From: Ceriagrion tenellum | Taxonomy: Eukaryota; Arthropoda; Insecta; Odonata; Coenagrionidae | Direction: 5' to 3' | DNA: 64,000 bases | NCBI GenBank assembly: GCA_963169105.1 | Contig: OY720643.1 | Coordinates: forward strand, 81,451,696 to 81,515,695 | Shown here: positions 1 to 12,424 of the stretch, in pieces | How positions within the stretch are numbered: position 1 is the stretch's first letter | Layout of the letters: every line of letters starts with the position of its first letter | Notes under the pieces: model-generated | Seen by the model: the letters and a program-made list of their open reading frames with translations, nothing else | What the model was told of the DNA's origin: nothing | Database searches by the model: none | Translations under genes and position numbers: made by a program

Positions 1-1876
1 TTTTCCTTTCACTGCTTCTGCTTCTGCTGCATTGATTATTGTAATCATAGATACATAAAGGACTTATAGCACCGGTAGCACCATCAGAGCAAGGACAGAT
101 GGTAATGATATGTGATGTACCCACAAACTAGAGCGTGTTCATTACTTGCTGGCCAAAGAGAATCTCATCGCTAATTCAGCCGCCAAACGATTCGGAGAAA
201 TGTTGATGCATATATTATACCTCGAGATTCAGCAGGAATGACGAAGAATACGTGATAGGACGAAAAAGAAACACATACGATCTTGGTTCCCGCCACTGGC
301 GACTTTTGACTAGGGACTCATGTGACACGTTGAATTCACATGAAGGTAACTTCTACGCCATACGTGGAGCGTGCGGATGCACGAGCCAAAAATTTATCTG
401 ATGATGTCATAGACCAATTGATAACCGAAATACTTTCAATCTTGGAATAGATGCAGTAAATAAAAACATGTGAATGCGGAATAACCTCTGTTATCTTCCA
501 CTCATTTAATTAAATCATCATATGAACTGAGTGTGAGCTATGATCAATCGTATTTTAGTTGCCAATATCAGTAAAACTTAATAAATTCTACATAAGAGTA
601 GAATTATCTCTTTTTTCCATATTTTTATCCTTACAGAGTGTCCGTAATACCATCTGCAACCTCAAAATTTACTCTACGCAGTCTTTTTAATATCACAATT
701 TTCCCCAATGTCATGACTTTTCAAATCCGCCACCATCTAACACATTCAAAAATAAATTTCATCTTCGATCAACGCAACACCTATGATTTTATATGCCCTG
801 ATTTATAGCATATCCCTCTCAATACGCCAGATCTTCACCGTAGTGGTCAAAGAGTAAGTAGTTCAAAGACATTATTGCCACGAGAAACTAAACGTTTAGT
901 AACTACATCGATTGGAAGATAAATTAACAGATTTTGCAAGTCCAATAATGATAAATGAAGAATGTGTTAGTTTTGTTACGCAAAAGTCTAGTTCAAAAAT
1001 ATAAATTTGCACATTCCGTTGAAACAGATGCCCACTGCCATAATTTCATAGTAACGTTTTCACAGCACAGTGAGAATACCTCCGCCCGAAAAATATCCAA
1101 GAAATTCACAATAAATGAGGTATGAGGAGGAAGAAAAATTCATTGAATGCCACAAAGTTGAGCAATCATTAGTGAGTGACTCAGGTAATCATAATTCCTG
1201 TCTAATTCCAGTGTTCTTTGAATTTGACTGTTTTCCCATTATAGCGTGTTCCTAGCGGCCTCTTGTTAGAAACGTAGCTCAAATTTTTACGAATAAATTA
1301 GCTAACATGTTTTCACCAATCAGTCTCTCAGTAGGTATTAGAGTATCCATCGTGGAGGAGGTTGGAAAATGAAAATGACTTTAGTGGCTGATACCAAGAA
1401 AAGGATTGTTACTCTCTGCGCATGGTACTTGGAATTGTCTCTTTGTGCCGGGCGCCCAAATGAAGAATTGCTATGGGCATGGACTGAATGGTCGTTGCCC
1501 AGGGTGGGCCAAAATTGCCATATTTTTAAGTTTTATCGAATTTAATGAGTCTTGAAGCTTATGTTTTTCCTTTTGATATTGACATTACGCACAGGAATTC
1601 TGGAGCCAATCAACCCTCGGTAATCCGTGCCGCAGGGGTGTCAAGCTTTTAATATTTAAGGGTGATAATTGTTTTTATTTCTTTATCATCCGATGCAAAT
1701 GGTAAATATCGATATAGTGTCCTCACTTTAAGTAACATAGATTCTTATAATCCTCACAACTATCCTGAGTTTAATAATTATAAATCGTGGCGCGAATACA
1801 CTCCATGAATATGGAATCCACTCGTTTCCTCTCTCTCTTATAATTCCATTTCCTTATTCTCTCCCGTTTTAATGAC
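1..1876. other. AT-rich DNA, no feature recognised
   Basis: I see no protein-like reading frame, terminal repeat or RNA gene here. The stretch around 1400-1520 is somewhat richer in GC (it holds the words gccgggcgccc and cccagggtgggcc) but matches nothing I know. Confidence 0.5.
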
Positions 1877-1960
1877 TGGTTTCCTAACACCGCCTGCCAC
1901 ACGCCCCTACGGCGGTTCACGCCGTAGGGGCGTGATATAACATATATGTAAGGTGTAGCG
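1877..1960 (+). repeat. 3' end of CR1-like LINE, short fragment with hairpin
   Basis: The words cctaacaccgcctgccacacgcc match the 3' untranslated end of the LINE family seen more fully at 2690-3165 and 21145-21720, in sense orientation on the + strand. The copy ends in a perfect 15-bp hairpin (1900-1914 with 1920-1934, 5-nt loop) not present in the other copies, so the hairpin is probably a local inverted duplication rather than a conserved structure. Confidence 0.55.
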
Positions 1961-2689
1961 GGCGTTGTGCACGTAATCTTGATCTGATGCTATCAATCTG
2001 GAAGCCTAATAGGCATCATTGAAATTCTATCGGTCAGGTTACGCTCCAAGAAACGATTGCTATCGATGTTAGATCACTATGCGCCCCCCTTCTGGTCGAT
2101 CCTCTGCATCTTAGGCCGTGCAATCAATCTGTTATGATGGATGATATCGACCTCCATTAGGGCGAGCTTTATCGCATTTTGTATCGCGGTAACTAATGCG
2201 TGTCCAAAATAGCAGACGAATTGTGAACGACTGGTGCTAAAGTCAGAGGAAATCAAAGTTTCAATGGAAATCGCCGAGGTAGTTTGTAAAAGTTGAAATC
2301 ATGTTAGGAGCATCTGAACATTTTTTTATCAAGCATTAATTTATTTCAAATTTCACTGTTTTTTATTGGACTTTGCGCACTCACCCAACCTTCTTTTCAT
2401 TACTTCAAAACATTGTAGCTGTACCCTTTAACGTCTGACGGAAGCAACTTTCAGCAGAATTTTGTTTTACCATGGATAAAAATTCAGCGGAGGCCATATT
2501 CAAGAGTTTCATACATCTTCTGTGGGATGTTTGAAATAGCAAAAAACCGTACATATTGTCATTTGCGCCACAGCTTTAAAGAAACTAGGATTTTTATGCG
2601 TAAAATAGGAAAGTCCTCGGAAGGAAAAGTAAAAGAAAGATCCTTATTAGCTGTGATTACGTGACACCTCGAATATGCCGCGAGCATTT
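1961..2689. other. Unassigned DNA, moderately GC-rich at 1980-2290
   Basis: No coding or repeat homology is recognised. The segment 1980-2290 is less AT-rich than its surroundings and contains several TAAT and ATCGAT words. It may be unique sequence, but nothing decides its role. Confidence 0.35.
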
Positions 2690-3165
2690 AGGACCCTGGT
2701 CTTAAAGATTTAACCAAAACAATTAATAAAATAAAAGCAGTACGATTCGATAAGATCTACTATGAGTGAACATATAGTTCTCACAAAGCTTAGAAGGATT
2801 AAGGTGGGAGCCCCAATAGACTCGGAGACTACACGCTAAGCTTAGGTTGCTTCAGAAATTCAGAACTTGTGTGTTCCAGAGCGACACTGAGAATATTATC
2901 ATGACGCCTCATTATATCTCTAGGTCCGACAGAAGCGATAAACTAAGAGAGACCCCTTGCCGATCAGATAGAAAAATTCGTTCTTTCTGCGAACAATAAG
3001 CGATTACAATAATAACTGAGCTCCACTGTATGCACTCTCATAATGCACGTCACCATTTCACCTCCATAAAATTTACATCTTTACACATCTGGTGTCCTAA
3101 CACCCCCTGCAACACGCCTATGCGGCAGTTCGCAGGGTAGTAAGTAGATATAGAGATATGTAGAT
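2690..3165 (+). mobile_element. CR1-like LINE, 3' part (RT C-terminus remnant plus 3' UTR), copy 1
   Basis: This is the reverse-complement partner of 21145-21720. Both share the block with ggtgggagcccc, then the block around gacgcctca, then ctaggtccgacagaagcgat, and they end with the 3' UTR words cctaacaccccctgc and cgcagggtagtaagtag. The second copy translates into a LINE reverse transcriptase C-terminus; this copy carries frameshifts and a deletion and has no open frame. The 5' part of the element is missing, as is usual for non-LTR retrotransposons truncated during target-primed reverse transcription. The CR1-like assignment rests on the protein features of copy 2 and is from memory. Confidence 0.7.
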
Positions 3166-3550
3166 AAGAGCTTCATTTTTGCCGTTAATCCTGGAAAACT
3201 GGCTTTCATTGTATGATTCCAACCATAAGACGATACAGAAACTCACCGCTTTCACTTCCATTAGCACATGTATGGAAGGAATGTGTTTCGTTAGTTTGGT
3301 CGAGAGAATGGAAGGGAGTCGAATAGCTAAACATGTTAACAATAGCAGAGTCAAGGGTGCGAGAGGAAGTTGGAGACCGCAAAAAACATGGGTGAGTGTG
3401 GTAGAAGAGAGTCTAAAGAGGAGAAATATTTTAGTCTTAAAAGAAGTCGAGTATGCATGACGCAATTAAAGACTATAAGAGAAGCGGAGGTGGTTTGTAC
3501 AGATAGGGTGTTGTAAAATATTATCAATGCAACCCGACAGCCCCACGTTG
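3166..3550 (+). mobile_element. LINE (endonuclease-RT type) ORF2 C-terminal remnant
   Basis: A 93-codon frame (3179-3460) ends with a block typical of the tail of insect endonuclease-reverse-transcriptase LINEs: a basic RIAK(H)V segment, a degraded GRPRK-like motif (GSWRPQK), then WVSVVEESLKRRNILVL. Past the stop at 3460 the same reading continues with a degraded EAEVVCTDR segment. No RT catalytic block is present, so this is a 3' stub. It begins immediately after the end of the CR1-like copy at 3165 but belongs to a different family. The same C-terminal family appears on the - strand at 58405-58700. Confidence 0.65.
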
Positions 3551-4080
3551 TGGGTCAGAAATGGAAACAATCTCTATTATCGTTAACTCAAAATGCCCAC
3601 GTGGTGAGTATCAAAATGGAAAATAAATGTGAGATAAATTAACCACGGTCTCCTACCTTTTTCAATTGCCCCAGCCTTCTCTGCGGTAGATAACATGAGA
3701 AACACCAAACAACATGCGATACGTGATAACTAGCAATTTAATTGATCCGACAAAATCATATCGTTGAATCAAGACACACAAAAACAGAGTATATAATATC
3801 TTTACCATTAACTTAAGGTCATGACCCAGACAATTGTAATATTCTGCACCTCATACTGTTACTTCAAATGATTTACTTATCTTTAAACATTTTATGATAA
3901 TCAAATTCTTTGAATTAAGCCATATATCTTCTTTAAACATTCATTACTCCAATGTAAATAAAACAAAACTAGCATCAACCTCTAATCCGGGTTGTACCCA
4001 ACTGGGTTGTATGGCTTATTTAAAATACAGAATTAAAGTCCATATTTACGCTCTTGTTGACAATACAAGTTGATATGTGG
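3551..4080. other. AT-rich DNA, no feature recognised
   Basis: No coding signal or recognisable repeat was seen. Confidence 0.4.
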
Positions 4081-4480
4081 TTGGTGTCACTCTAGCTTTA
4101 CAGCCTCCGGAACCCGTAGTCCTGGCGTAATGTGATCACAGTATCTGCACGAATGGTAGTCCTGTATCAGGGTCTCTCTCTCTCTGGCCCCAGTATCGCG
4201 GCTGAATGTCCGCTTCCTCCGGAATATGGCACAGAACCCCACCACACGTCCGTTCCCTTCAAGAACTCTCCTGTCACTCCTCGCTCGTGCTTTTCTATTC
4301 GTCCCCTTCCCCAATTCTTCATTGTCGGCTATGGCTCTGCCCTCCGTTTCCCTATTGTTTCACCGCGAAAAGTTAAACATGGTGGGTGTTTAATTGTTAT
4401 TTCTCCCACGCGGTGGGAAAAGAATATGGAGGCCCGCGTTGTGTTACAGTGTCATGGAAGAAACTATTAAAAGGGAGACA
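4081..4480. other. GC-richer island without recognisable coding content
   Basis: This segment is clearly richer in GC than its surroundings (ctctctctctctggccccag, cctccggaata). Overlapping short frames exist on both strands (75 aa on -, 112 aa on +) but neither resembles a known protein, and frames on both strands are expected in low-stop GC-rich DNA. It could be a regulatory element, an old repeat or an unrecognised exon. Confidence 0.3.
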
Positions 4481-4717
4481 TTTTTCTGATACGACAATAA
4501 TTAGATTATTTGACTTTGTCCGCCACGAAGGGGAAGGACTAGATTTGTATACATATATTTATTTACCAATAATTATTCAATTACTGCGAGGCTGATACGA
4601 GAAAAAATAATTATTATTTTGCCAATTTTTTGCCTTTCCTTGATTTGAATGTTAACCTACTGAGAACTCTTCTTCCATATGCATTCCATCCAACAACAGA
4701 GTATGAAATCCACATAC

Positions 4718-4915
4718 TTATATCTACTATACATATTATTTTGCAAGTCACCTCAAGGGTATTTAGCAGGGTGTGACTTATTACAAACAAGTACTGCAGT
4801 GTACAATTAACTTTCACCAATATGCACCATTTTGTCGGTACGTTACAAAATGCTATAGAAACGATTAAATTAATCTACAATGATACTATGTAACTGTGAT
4901 ACTAAATTCATGCAG
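4718..4915 (-). repeat. 3' UTR fragment of CR1-like LINE
   Basis: The order of words tatctac, gcaagtcacctcaaggg and gcagggtgtgacttat matches the 3' end of the CR1-like LINE in - orientation. After the shared core the sequence also aligns with the copy at 9981-10195 (both contain a tgtac..aatta..cgttacaa..ctat series). No coding part remains. Confidence 0.6.
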
Positions 4916-5087
4916 GGGACATGCAAAATAGGATGTTATCACTGCGTGGCAGATTTATAAACATGCATTAGGGAGCACGTGCGGGAAAAACGTTATTATA
5001 AACCTGTCTCCTCTGCAGTCTCTTTCCCAAATTTTTTTCTCATGATCTGATCCACCGTATTACGTTGGAGTTCATAAGATATAGTTT

Positions 5088-5155
5088 TCTACATCTACAT
5101 CTATGAAATACCGTGTGAGCCAACATTTGGGTGATTGGCACGGGATGATTTCACT
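5088..5155 (-). repeat. 3' end fragment of CR1-like LINE
   Basis: Degenerate match to the family end: acatctacatctatga, then ataccgtgtgagcc and gattggcacggg, aligned to the consensus words tacatactaccctgcgagcc and gtgtggcaggggg. It is only about 70 bp long. Confidence 0.45.
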
Positions 5156-6870
5156 CCAGGCCTGCAGCCGTCATCAATTCACATGAGAACCGCGCGAACC
5201 GCGGTTCAGTTCAGCGGCGATAAGCAGTCAGGAAAACAATTCTCGCTCAGACTAGAAACCAGGAGAGCGTTATGCAGAGTAACATGGTACCATGCAACAC
5301 TAGATATGAAAAAACAAATGGTTAGTATTATTAATTATATTGATAAGTAGTTCTAAACGGTACTAAACCATGCAGAATGCCAAATAATGCCAGAAATTTT
5401 ATCCGGGTTGAGCTAGTGGTAACTATGGTAGGATAAAATGCTATTCATCCTGGTTCCCTTATAAACACTTCTAAGGTACCCCACAATCACCGCATTTAGT
5501 CTACTTTGATTGTTGAAATTGGACGGCAAAAACTCAAGAATCTCTGTACTGCATGATGAAGCGCGGAAAATAGAAAATCTCACATAACTGAGTAACGCGG
5601 AACCTGGTTTCACGAATGTATAAGCAATCCAATTAATATGAAAAAGTATTTAAAATAGCAAATTGGCGTGACTATTACGGAGAGTGAATGAGAAACTACT
5701 ATGCCGTTAGAACATTTAGGGACCATTCATTCAACAATGATCAATCGGAGCGGATCGTAAGTCATCGGCGAGCGTTGGCACATATGAGCGATGCCCACGG
5801 GTGAATTTCTCGATCACCTGCCAGATAAACTTTGGATTTGATTTTTTGAAAAGTCACGACCGAACTCTTTTAGTACAGTGATTTAATTCAAAATAGCCAC
5901 GTTATTAAGAGCGTGATTCTCGAGACATCTTCAGTCACATCATACACCTGGAAAGCCATCGATCCTTGCCATGAATTATAATTTTTCCTGGAAAGATATT
6001 CCAAAATACTGTCCCACTTGTTAGTTTATTCTGCCTTCCCTTTAATCCATGGACCGGGTGATTTGCGCTATACATTTAGGAGAAACTTCGATTGTAATAC
6101 ATCCGCTACTAAAAGCCTTAAAATTGGAATAGTATAATAGCATGGGGATTCACATTTTTAAATATTTATGTTCAGGACTTTGTTTACGAAATGCCAAATG
6201 TTTTTGTAAGCAAGTACTTCCAGTACAAACCTACCGATGTTTTCGAAATCCAACCGATATGTGACCATATGCGTTACCTCTTAGCGCTCTCATTATTGCT
6301 ATTTTCTGGATCTCCCACCACTGTTTAATCGCCAACTGTCAAGAATAACCTCTAAAATAACCTTTTTCATCTTATAATACGGTATTTCAGTGAGGCAAAA
6401 AGAGCATCACTGACCAGTGAATTCTTAGGACCTTTCTGCCTTCAGTCCACATTAACATGTTCGCTACTTCCTAATATGTGACTTGCACGCAACAATTTAA
6501 AAGAATTACAAATATTTTGTGCACCTGAGACCAGTGTTTTTGCATTTATGTTGGTGGATGTCATCGCTTTCCGGGGTTTTTGTGGTAACTACAAAATGGG
6601 ATCGGAATTTTCCTATTTCCTTAGTTGGTTAGCATGTTTGCGTTGTCATGGCTCGGTAACTGAGTAGCGACTCCATGTTTATTGAATGTGAAATGCTCTG
6701 AAGTACCTCTCGTACCACCTCCAGAATTTGTGAACATTCCTCCCGAAACAATTAATCTAATTTACCACGTATATCCTTAAAATGTTAAACCTATATAGAA
6801 GTGTTTCTAAAACCCCCAGCTTTGCATTTGTAGGCGTCCAACTGCATATTGCATTCACTCTCAAGTAAAA
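5156..6870. other. Mostly AT-rich DNA, no element assigned
   Basis: 5130-5290 is GC-richer and contains the self-complementary word gaaccgcggttc. Around 5400 the words ttttatccgggttga resemble the terminal words of the MITE at 36837. No coding sequence was recognised. Confidence 0.3.
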
Positions 6871-7145
6871 AAGTAATTTGAGGCCGGTCGAACTACCCAG
6901 GGAGGGTTCAACACCTAGGCGTGATCCAACCTTGCATCCGGCATTGCATATACGACGCAGAAATCCAGAGTTCACGTGCTGGAGATTCGAAACGAATCAA
7001 CAATCCACGAAACGGTCCAATCGCTCGAGGGTAATCAGTCGCCGGGCCTGAGAAGCGGGCGGGCCGCACGACTCACCGTCACTAGTGGACTGCACTGAGC
7101 GGAAGAGGGAAAATGCCAGCCAGAGTACTAGTTCGTGACGTTATT
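6871..7145. other. GC-rich island, unclassified
   Basis: The GC content here is visibly higher than in the flanks. The island contains a CACGTG E-box word near 6975 and a CpG-rich run around 7040-7070. No open frame is convincing. It could be a conserved non-coding element, but nothing visible here shows conservation. Confidence 0.3.
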
Positions 7146-8990
7146 CATTACAAACTGGTGAAGAAGCATGGTGGTATATCCGAAGAAAATCATTTTTTTA
7201 ATATTCTCGTTTCGTTTTAACAATTTTTGGAAAGCCGTTGGTTTTCTTTTTTAAAATAGCATGACAGTGTTTTTGCAAGATCTTAATTGATTTTAATCCA
7301 TCCTTGTAGTGTGAAACATGCTTCTCACTGCTCAGATTCTAACTCAAAATCGAACATTGAATAATGAAAATTAACCCACGTAGAGCACGACTGACTATAT
7401 AGCATACGGAAAATGCCCTCGCTAGATCGAATTTTCCCAGCACATACGATCAATAGAAACTGAGGGGATACATCATTAAGTACACATACATAACAAACAC
7501 ACTTCGATTTCAGGGTAGGTGCAATCAAAATCATTTAATTCTCGGCATTAAATATGAAAAACTGGTTTTGATTTTTATAATAGGTAGATCCTTAAAAGCT
7601 CCTTTGTCTTTACCACACTCCTGCATGGAACTATTCACGATCTCTTCTTTTTAAGAGTGCTGATATACCTCTTATTAAGTCCTCTTTGAGAGATGTTTTT
7701 CTCAGCATAACCTATCCTTTCGCGCGTTTCGCTTCAGTCAGTTATTCGAATCTCATAAGCTTTTACGGTTTCTCTTTTAATATATTTTTCCCACCTTGCA
7801 ATACATGCAGTTGGCTCTTATATCGCTCGAAAATTACTTTTACCGTTCTCTTTGAAATAATCTCATTTGCATCCTTTCTACTCCCATCAAATCAATTAAT
7901 GCCTCATTTGTCATCATCTATACCCACCCTTCTCTCTACATATCTTTCTGTAATTGTCCAATACATCCAGCTAACTCTAATGGAAATTAAAAATTAAAAT
8001 TTTCTATTTGTACTAAAGTATTAAATTAAATATCATTAAATGACACATATAGTTATAAACGTATATAAGCCTTTTGATTAAATGTTTCAAGGTTAGCATG
8101 CTAGATTAAATCAAAATAACGGTGATGAGAATTAAATTGACCTAATATATAGCTAATTCCGGAATTCTCATATGACAGCACATTAAATTCGAAACTTAAG
8201 TCTAGTTGGCTACATTTCGTTAAAGTATTGATAAATATTATTCATGCATGAAAGGAAAAATAGTGAGTCAGCCCCCTTTTTACCGTAAACTGCCCAGAGA
8301 TTTTACATTTTTCATTCAAGAATCACAATAAACTAATGAAAATTTATATCATTAATATTGCACCTTATAATGCCGTAAGACGGCGAAAAGCGTCATTAAA
8401 TTTAGGGTAAAAATAGACACCCATAAAATTTCATTTCAGGTATGAATACTATTTGTCTGAAATGCAATGCTGGAGCTACTCAAAGCAACCCTATGCCTAA
8501 TAGCTGCTGACATCCGCTGACATTCTTCTTGTTGAATAGTCTACTGGCATTCTTCTTTGTTGAATGAAAATTATGTTGTAACTTGATGTGATTAATATTT
8601 AATATGCGTAATTTGTGTGCATATCAACTGATAGTAATATGATATATATGTAGTGTGTAATGATATGCGTATTGACCAACAACTAAATTTTATAATGTGT
8701 AGTTTTCAACAGTAACTTCTTTGTATTTTTTGTCATTTTTGTAATTTTCTCTATCTCTGCGACTATCAAAATCGCTGTGTAATGAATGTTGTTCTTAGGT
8801 GGCTTTGCCACAAAACATAAAAAATATATTATTTTTTTATTAATAACAAAAAATGCGAATGTTTCATCTTACTGATTTGGATATTTCAAGAAATAGTAAA
8901 TGGATGAATTTCTACCCAGATCGATTTCAACTATACACCCAAGCGCACTATCAAAGAAGACATCCAACTCTTTTTTAGACACCTAGGAGT
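7146..8990. other. AT-rich DNA with a pyrimidine-skewed block at 7560-7990 and a small tandem duplication at 8519-8565
   Basis: 7560-7990 is strongly C/T-rich on the + strand. In this window that skew marks antisense LINE coding DNA, and the complement contains basic, lysine-rich frames, but I could not match it to an RT motif. At 8519-8537 and 8546-8565 two near-identical 19-20-bp units (cattcttctt.gttgaat) lie in tandem. Nothing else was seen. Confidence 0.3.
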
Positions 8991-9360
8991 GGCACGTCTA
9001 TCGCAACTCGGCCAAGACTCAACGGTTCAATGGAGACTTCCTCGGCTGAGAATGCTGTGAAATCGATTTGCCCAGGGATAGCACTGTATCAAACGCAGCG
9101 AAACATCGTCGACGGTGATAAAGCGGCCTAAAGCTTCTATACCAGCACGGAGAGTGACTGACTGACTGGGAGAAGGGATAAGGTTGGGGCGATGGCGCAC
9201 AATAACGACGGCAAATATCACAGAAATCCCGGAGAGCATTCCGAAGAGGCATGCTCTCACAGGCAAAGGCACGTGCGTTAACTTTTGAAACGCATTGGTA
9301 TCTATACGCGTAACTCACATCCAGGTATGTCAATATCTATACAAGCCCTCCCGCTCGCAT
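8991..9360. other. GC-richer island, unclassified
   Basis: Two overlapping - strand frames (104 and 81 codons) fill this block, but their translations resemble no protein I know and they overlap in different frames. The block contains CACGTG near 9270 and CpG-dense words (cgtcgacggtg). It is a candidate unique or regulatory segment. Confidence 0.25.
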
Positions 9361-9980
9361 CCGAAAGTTACAACATAAGCTTTGACGGAAAGTCGAACTC
9401 AAGCATATGCAGTATTTGACCGAAAATAATGCGACCATGAAAATAGTGTAACCTCTATCGTTTTAAAGTGAAGTTAATAAAAAAGAAAATATTATTTAGT
9501 TTTCTCATTCTCCTGATTTGATCCTTGAAACACTTACGCACGGGTTTTTAACAAGAGAATCCAAGTAGGATCGTCAAATGTTATGAATTATAATATAAAT
9601 ATAAAATTAAAATACGACGATATTTATTTCTTGGCCAACAGCAGAGCATGCGAACGCAATTAATTTACAGGTTATGCATTTCAAGTTTAGAGTACTTTAA
9701 TGAACCTTTCAAATGGTACGACAGAAAATCAAAATCGAGGAAGAGTTGAGAGAAACTTGAAATTTGAGCCGGTCTAACTGTGACAAGAACCGCAGATGGG
9801 TTCATAATTTAACGTCCCATCCAACGGCCGGAGCAATTAATGCAAAGTGTCCACCATATTATGCCAAAATATAGATCAGGGTGCATTAAAAAACGTCCAC
9901 TCCTACTTGGCTTAGAGCCTGAGCTCTGTGGATGAGATGGCTGCAATAACTAACCCAATCCGAGAATTAAAGCTTTCAAT

Positions 9981-10195
9981 ATATCTACATAATACCCTGC
10001 GAGCCACCTCAAAGGTGTGTGACAGGGGGTGAGTTATCATCAACCAGCATTATATTGTACCCTATTTGAGTTAATATAGCCACGATTGCAGCATTAGCAA
10101 ACGTTACAAGAAAAATTCTATAAAAATTTGCAATAAAAATCATATCAAAATACTGGAATAATTTAAGAAATATGCAAACCGGATTTTATATATTG
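9981..10195 (-). repeat. 3' UTR fragment of CR1-like LINE
   Basis: Good match to the family end: tatctacataataccctgc, gagccacctcaaagg and gtgtgacagggggtgagtta. The following about 100 bp resembles the copy at 4718-4915. It is 5'-truncated, with no coding sequence. Confidence 0.65.
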
Positions 10196-10304
10196 GAATG
10201 CTTGCCAAAATATATATTTTCTAACCTTCGCACGGACAAATGATGTGTACGCAGTCACACACATGGATACAAAGATATACACCGAGGGAAATTCGCTGAG
10301 AATA

Positions 10305-10374
10305 AATCATTTGCTTGACCGGGATGCGGACTGGGAACTCCCAATTACCGGTCAGGTGTGGTAGCCATTTATGC
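10305..10374 (-). repeat. tRNA-derived SINE (family S1), - strand copy
   Basis: Read on the - strand this gives a tRNA-like head (gctaccacacctgaccgg) followed by a degraded box B region and the tail words cccggtcaagcaaatgatt. The family is defined by the better copies at 24125-24210 and 24694-24780. Its box A abuts that of the + strand copy at 10373. Confidence 0.55.
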
Positions 10375-10460
10375 CTGGTGGAGTAACTGGCTGACATACC
10401 TGGCCGTCAATCGGTATATGCAGGGCCGAATCCCGGTCACGTAAAATGATTCTTTTCAGA
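10373..10460 (+). repeat. tRNA-derived SINE (family S1), + strand copy
   Basis: The head tggtggagtaactggctgac resembles RNA polymerase III box A, and gggccgaatcc about 50 bp downstream resembles box B (GGTTCGANNCC). The tail cccggtcacgtaaaatgatt matches the family tail. It is arranged head-to-head with the previous copy. Confidence 0.6.
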
Positions 10461-10779
10461 GAAATCGTCATCGTGTACATCCTTATGTTTTTATTACACC
10501 CTTGTAGAGGGATGTGGAGGAGCATGTAAAAGAAAGGTACCAGGTGCACAAATACGTGAGGATCGACCCGAAAATATTACAGTTCACGTCCACACGTCCA
10601 CAATGGCGATACAATTCCTCAATCCAATCCCCTTCCGTAGCTAGACACGAATCGCCTCTTTGGTATTTGAGAGAGTCAAGTTGCAAAGCTTCTCTCAAGG
10701 GTGGGAGGCACACGGAGAACAAAATCAAATGCATATCACTCGCTGCTTTTGAGTATGACGTGACTGGAGCAGACAGATG

Positions 10780-11340
10780 ACAGCGTTAGTGGTTTTTAAG
10801 CGTCTACGACGTATGGCGTTTTAGGGGAAAAGGCAGTCGGCAAGAGGTTTTGGAGTCAGGGGTTGAAGAAGGTTACGCAGATGGGATATAGAGAGGGAGG
10901 GAGAGGGAGAGAGAGAGAGACGTTCTCTCCCTTGTGTATGTCGCCAGAGGTGGAATAGGGGAAGGGCACCATTGTTGCGACGCTGTTGCGTAGATCGAGG
11001 GCCCTCTTAATGCACCATTATCGCGCGATCGTATCCACAAACGGCGGTATCTCCACTTTCCTCCAGCTTCCTGGGACGGACCGGCTGGCGCGTACGCGCA
11101 ACGCGCCATAGGGGGGAAGAACGCGAGGAATTCTTAATTTTCCCGGCCATCCGAGAGGAATTGGTGCTCCCAAGCCTTTTGGAATCTATTAGGGAGCGAA
11201 GAAAATTCAAAAGCATCAATGGGGGAGTGCTTACTTTAATCACCCGTAAACGTAATGAGGAACATCGGAATGTTCCTGCTTAATTGTTGAGCGGCTCTTC
11301 CGCACGATCACGCTCCAATTATTCCACGGAGCAAAACTAA
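10780..11340. promoter_or_regulatory. GC-rich island, candidate conserved non-coding element
   Basis: This block is far richer in GC and CpG than its flanks. It contains a GA-rich tract (10889-10920), a 7-bp hairpin GGCGCGT/ACGCGCC (11087-11093 with 11101-11107), and TAAT-type homeodomain words near its right end (11230-11300). Short frames on the - strand show no homology. It could be an enhancer or core promoter, but I see no TATA/Inr arrangement pointing to a gene, so this is an inference from composition only. Confidence 0.3.
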
Positions 11341-12424
11341 TATTTGTTAATGTATTAATAAATTATTCTTTCGTATCAGTATGGAAACAACAATCAATTG
11401 AGTACTTCCTTGAGTGGCTGAGTTCCTTCGTTAACTGAAATACACCTCTTAATATGGAAAACTAACGCCACGTTAATAATCTTCACAAATTTTCTCCCAA
11501 AAGGTACCATATCCACATTTATTAGCTTAGGTGAAGACACACATTTCGCGTTATTACAATCAGAACTAAAAAAATGAGCAATATAACTCTCTCATTCCAT
11601 CGAAATCATATTTTTTTAAATGGAATGGATAATCAAGACGCTGCAGAGTGGCATAGCCTTTGAATAATATTTTTTTCCAAGGATTCGAAAAAGGTATTCG
11701 GTGTTTAAAGTTCACAATATAAAGTTATAACTATATAAAGATCATTAACGGTGTATAAATTAATATCGTTCTTCTCATGCAGGTCAGATTTTCTGCTAAT
11801 TACATTGACATTGCATAAATGTTTGAAGATCCATATATAACTATACGCTAATAAGCTTCAGATTTTTCGCCTCAACACTAGTAGATAATATCCTTGCTGC
11901 CGCAATGATTATTCCACTTTATTTGGGAACTGTTCAACTTAACTCATGATGAATGATAAAAAGTATCCAATGACATTTGTGCACAAATGTAAGTGGAGTG
12001 AATGTGAGCTATTAATGATGGTGTAATTATAAAAGAGACAGTTATGCTGATCTGTAGTATTTCATCAGTTGAAGTATGATAATCTGCTATATTTTTCTAA
12101 TGTCAGATTATCATCAAATTCTTCGAAGCATAATTTGAGCATCCATTTGTATTGACACTTTTGGGAGCAACAAATTGATCGAGTGGAACTAAGTCAGCAA
12201 AGATTCAAGGATGTAATTACGTTGAGTGAGATTATCACTAACCGTGGCTAACACCTAGCCACTAGAGCACTAAAAGAAAATAGTCACGAGACAGCAGCGT
12301 GTTTGCTTGGATACAAATCTAATAAATTTTTAACAAGTTTATTAAAAAAACAGGCAATTGTTGTTAAGGCTATTTTAAGCTACTATTTAGATTATACACC
12401 AGTTACAGTAGCCTATAAATCAAC
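11341..12424. other. AT-rich DNA, no feature recognised
   Basis: Nothing assignable was seen. The left part of an 87-codon frame (12303-12566) runs into the repeat that starts at 12425. Confidence 0.35.

Noticed and set aside
1900..1934. Perfect 15-bp hairpin as a transcription terminator
   Set aside because: No T-run in context and a eukaryotic genome. It lies inside a LINE 3' fragment and is absent from sister copies.
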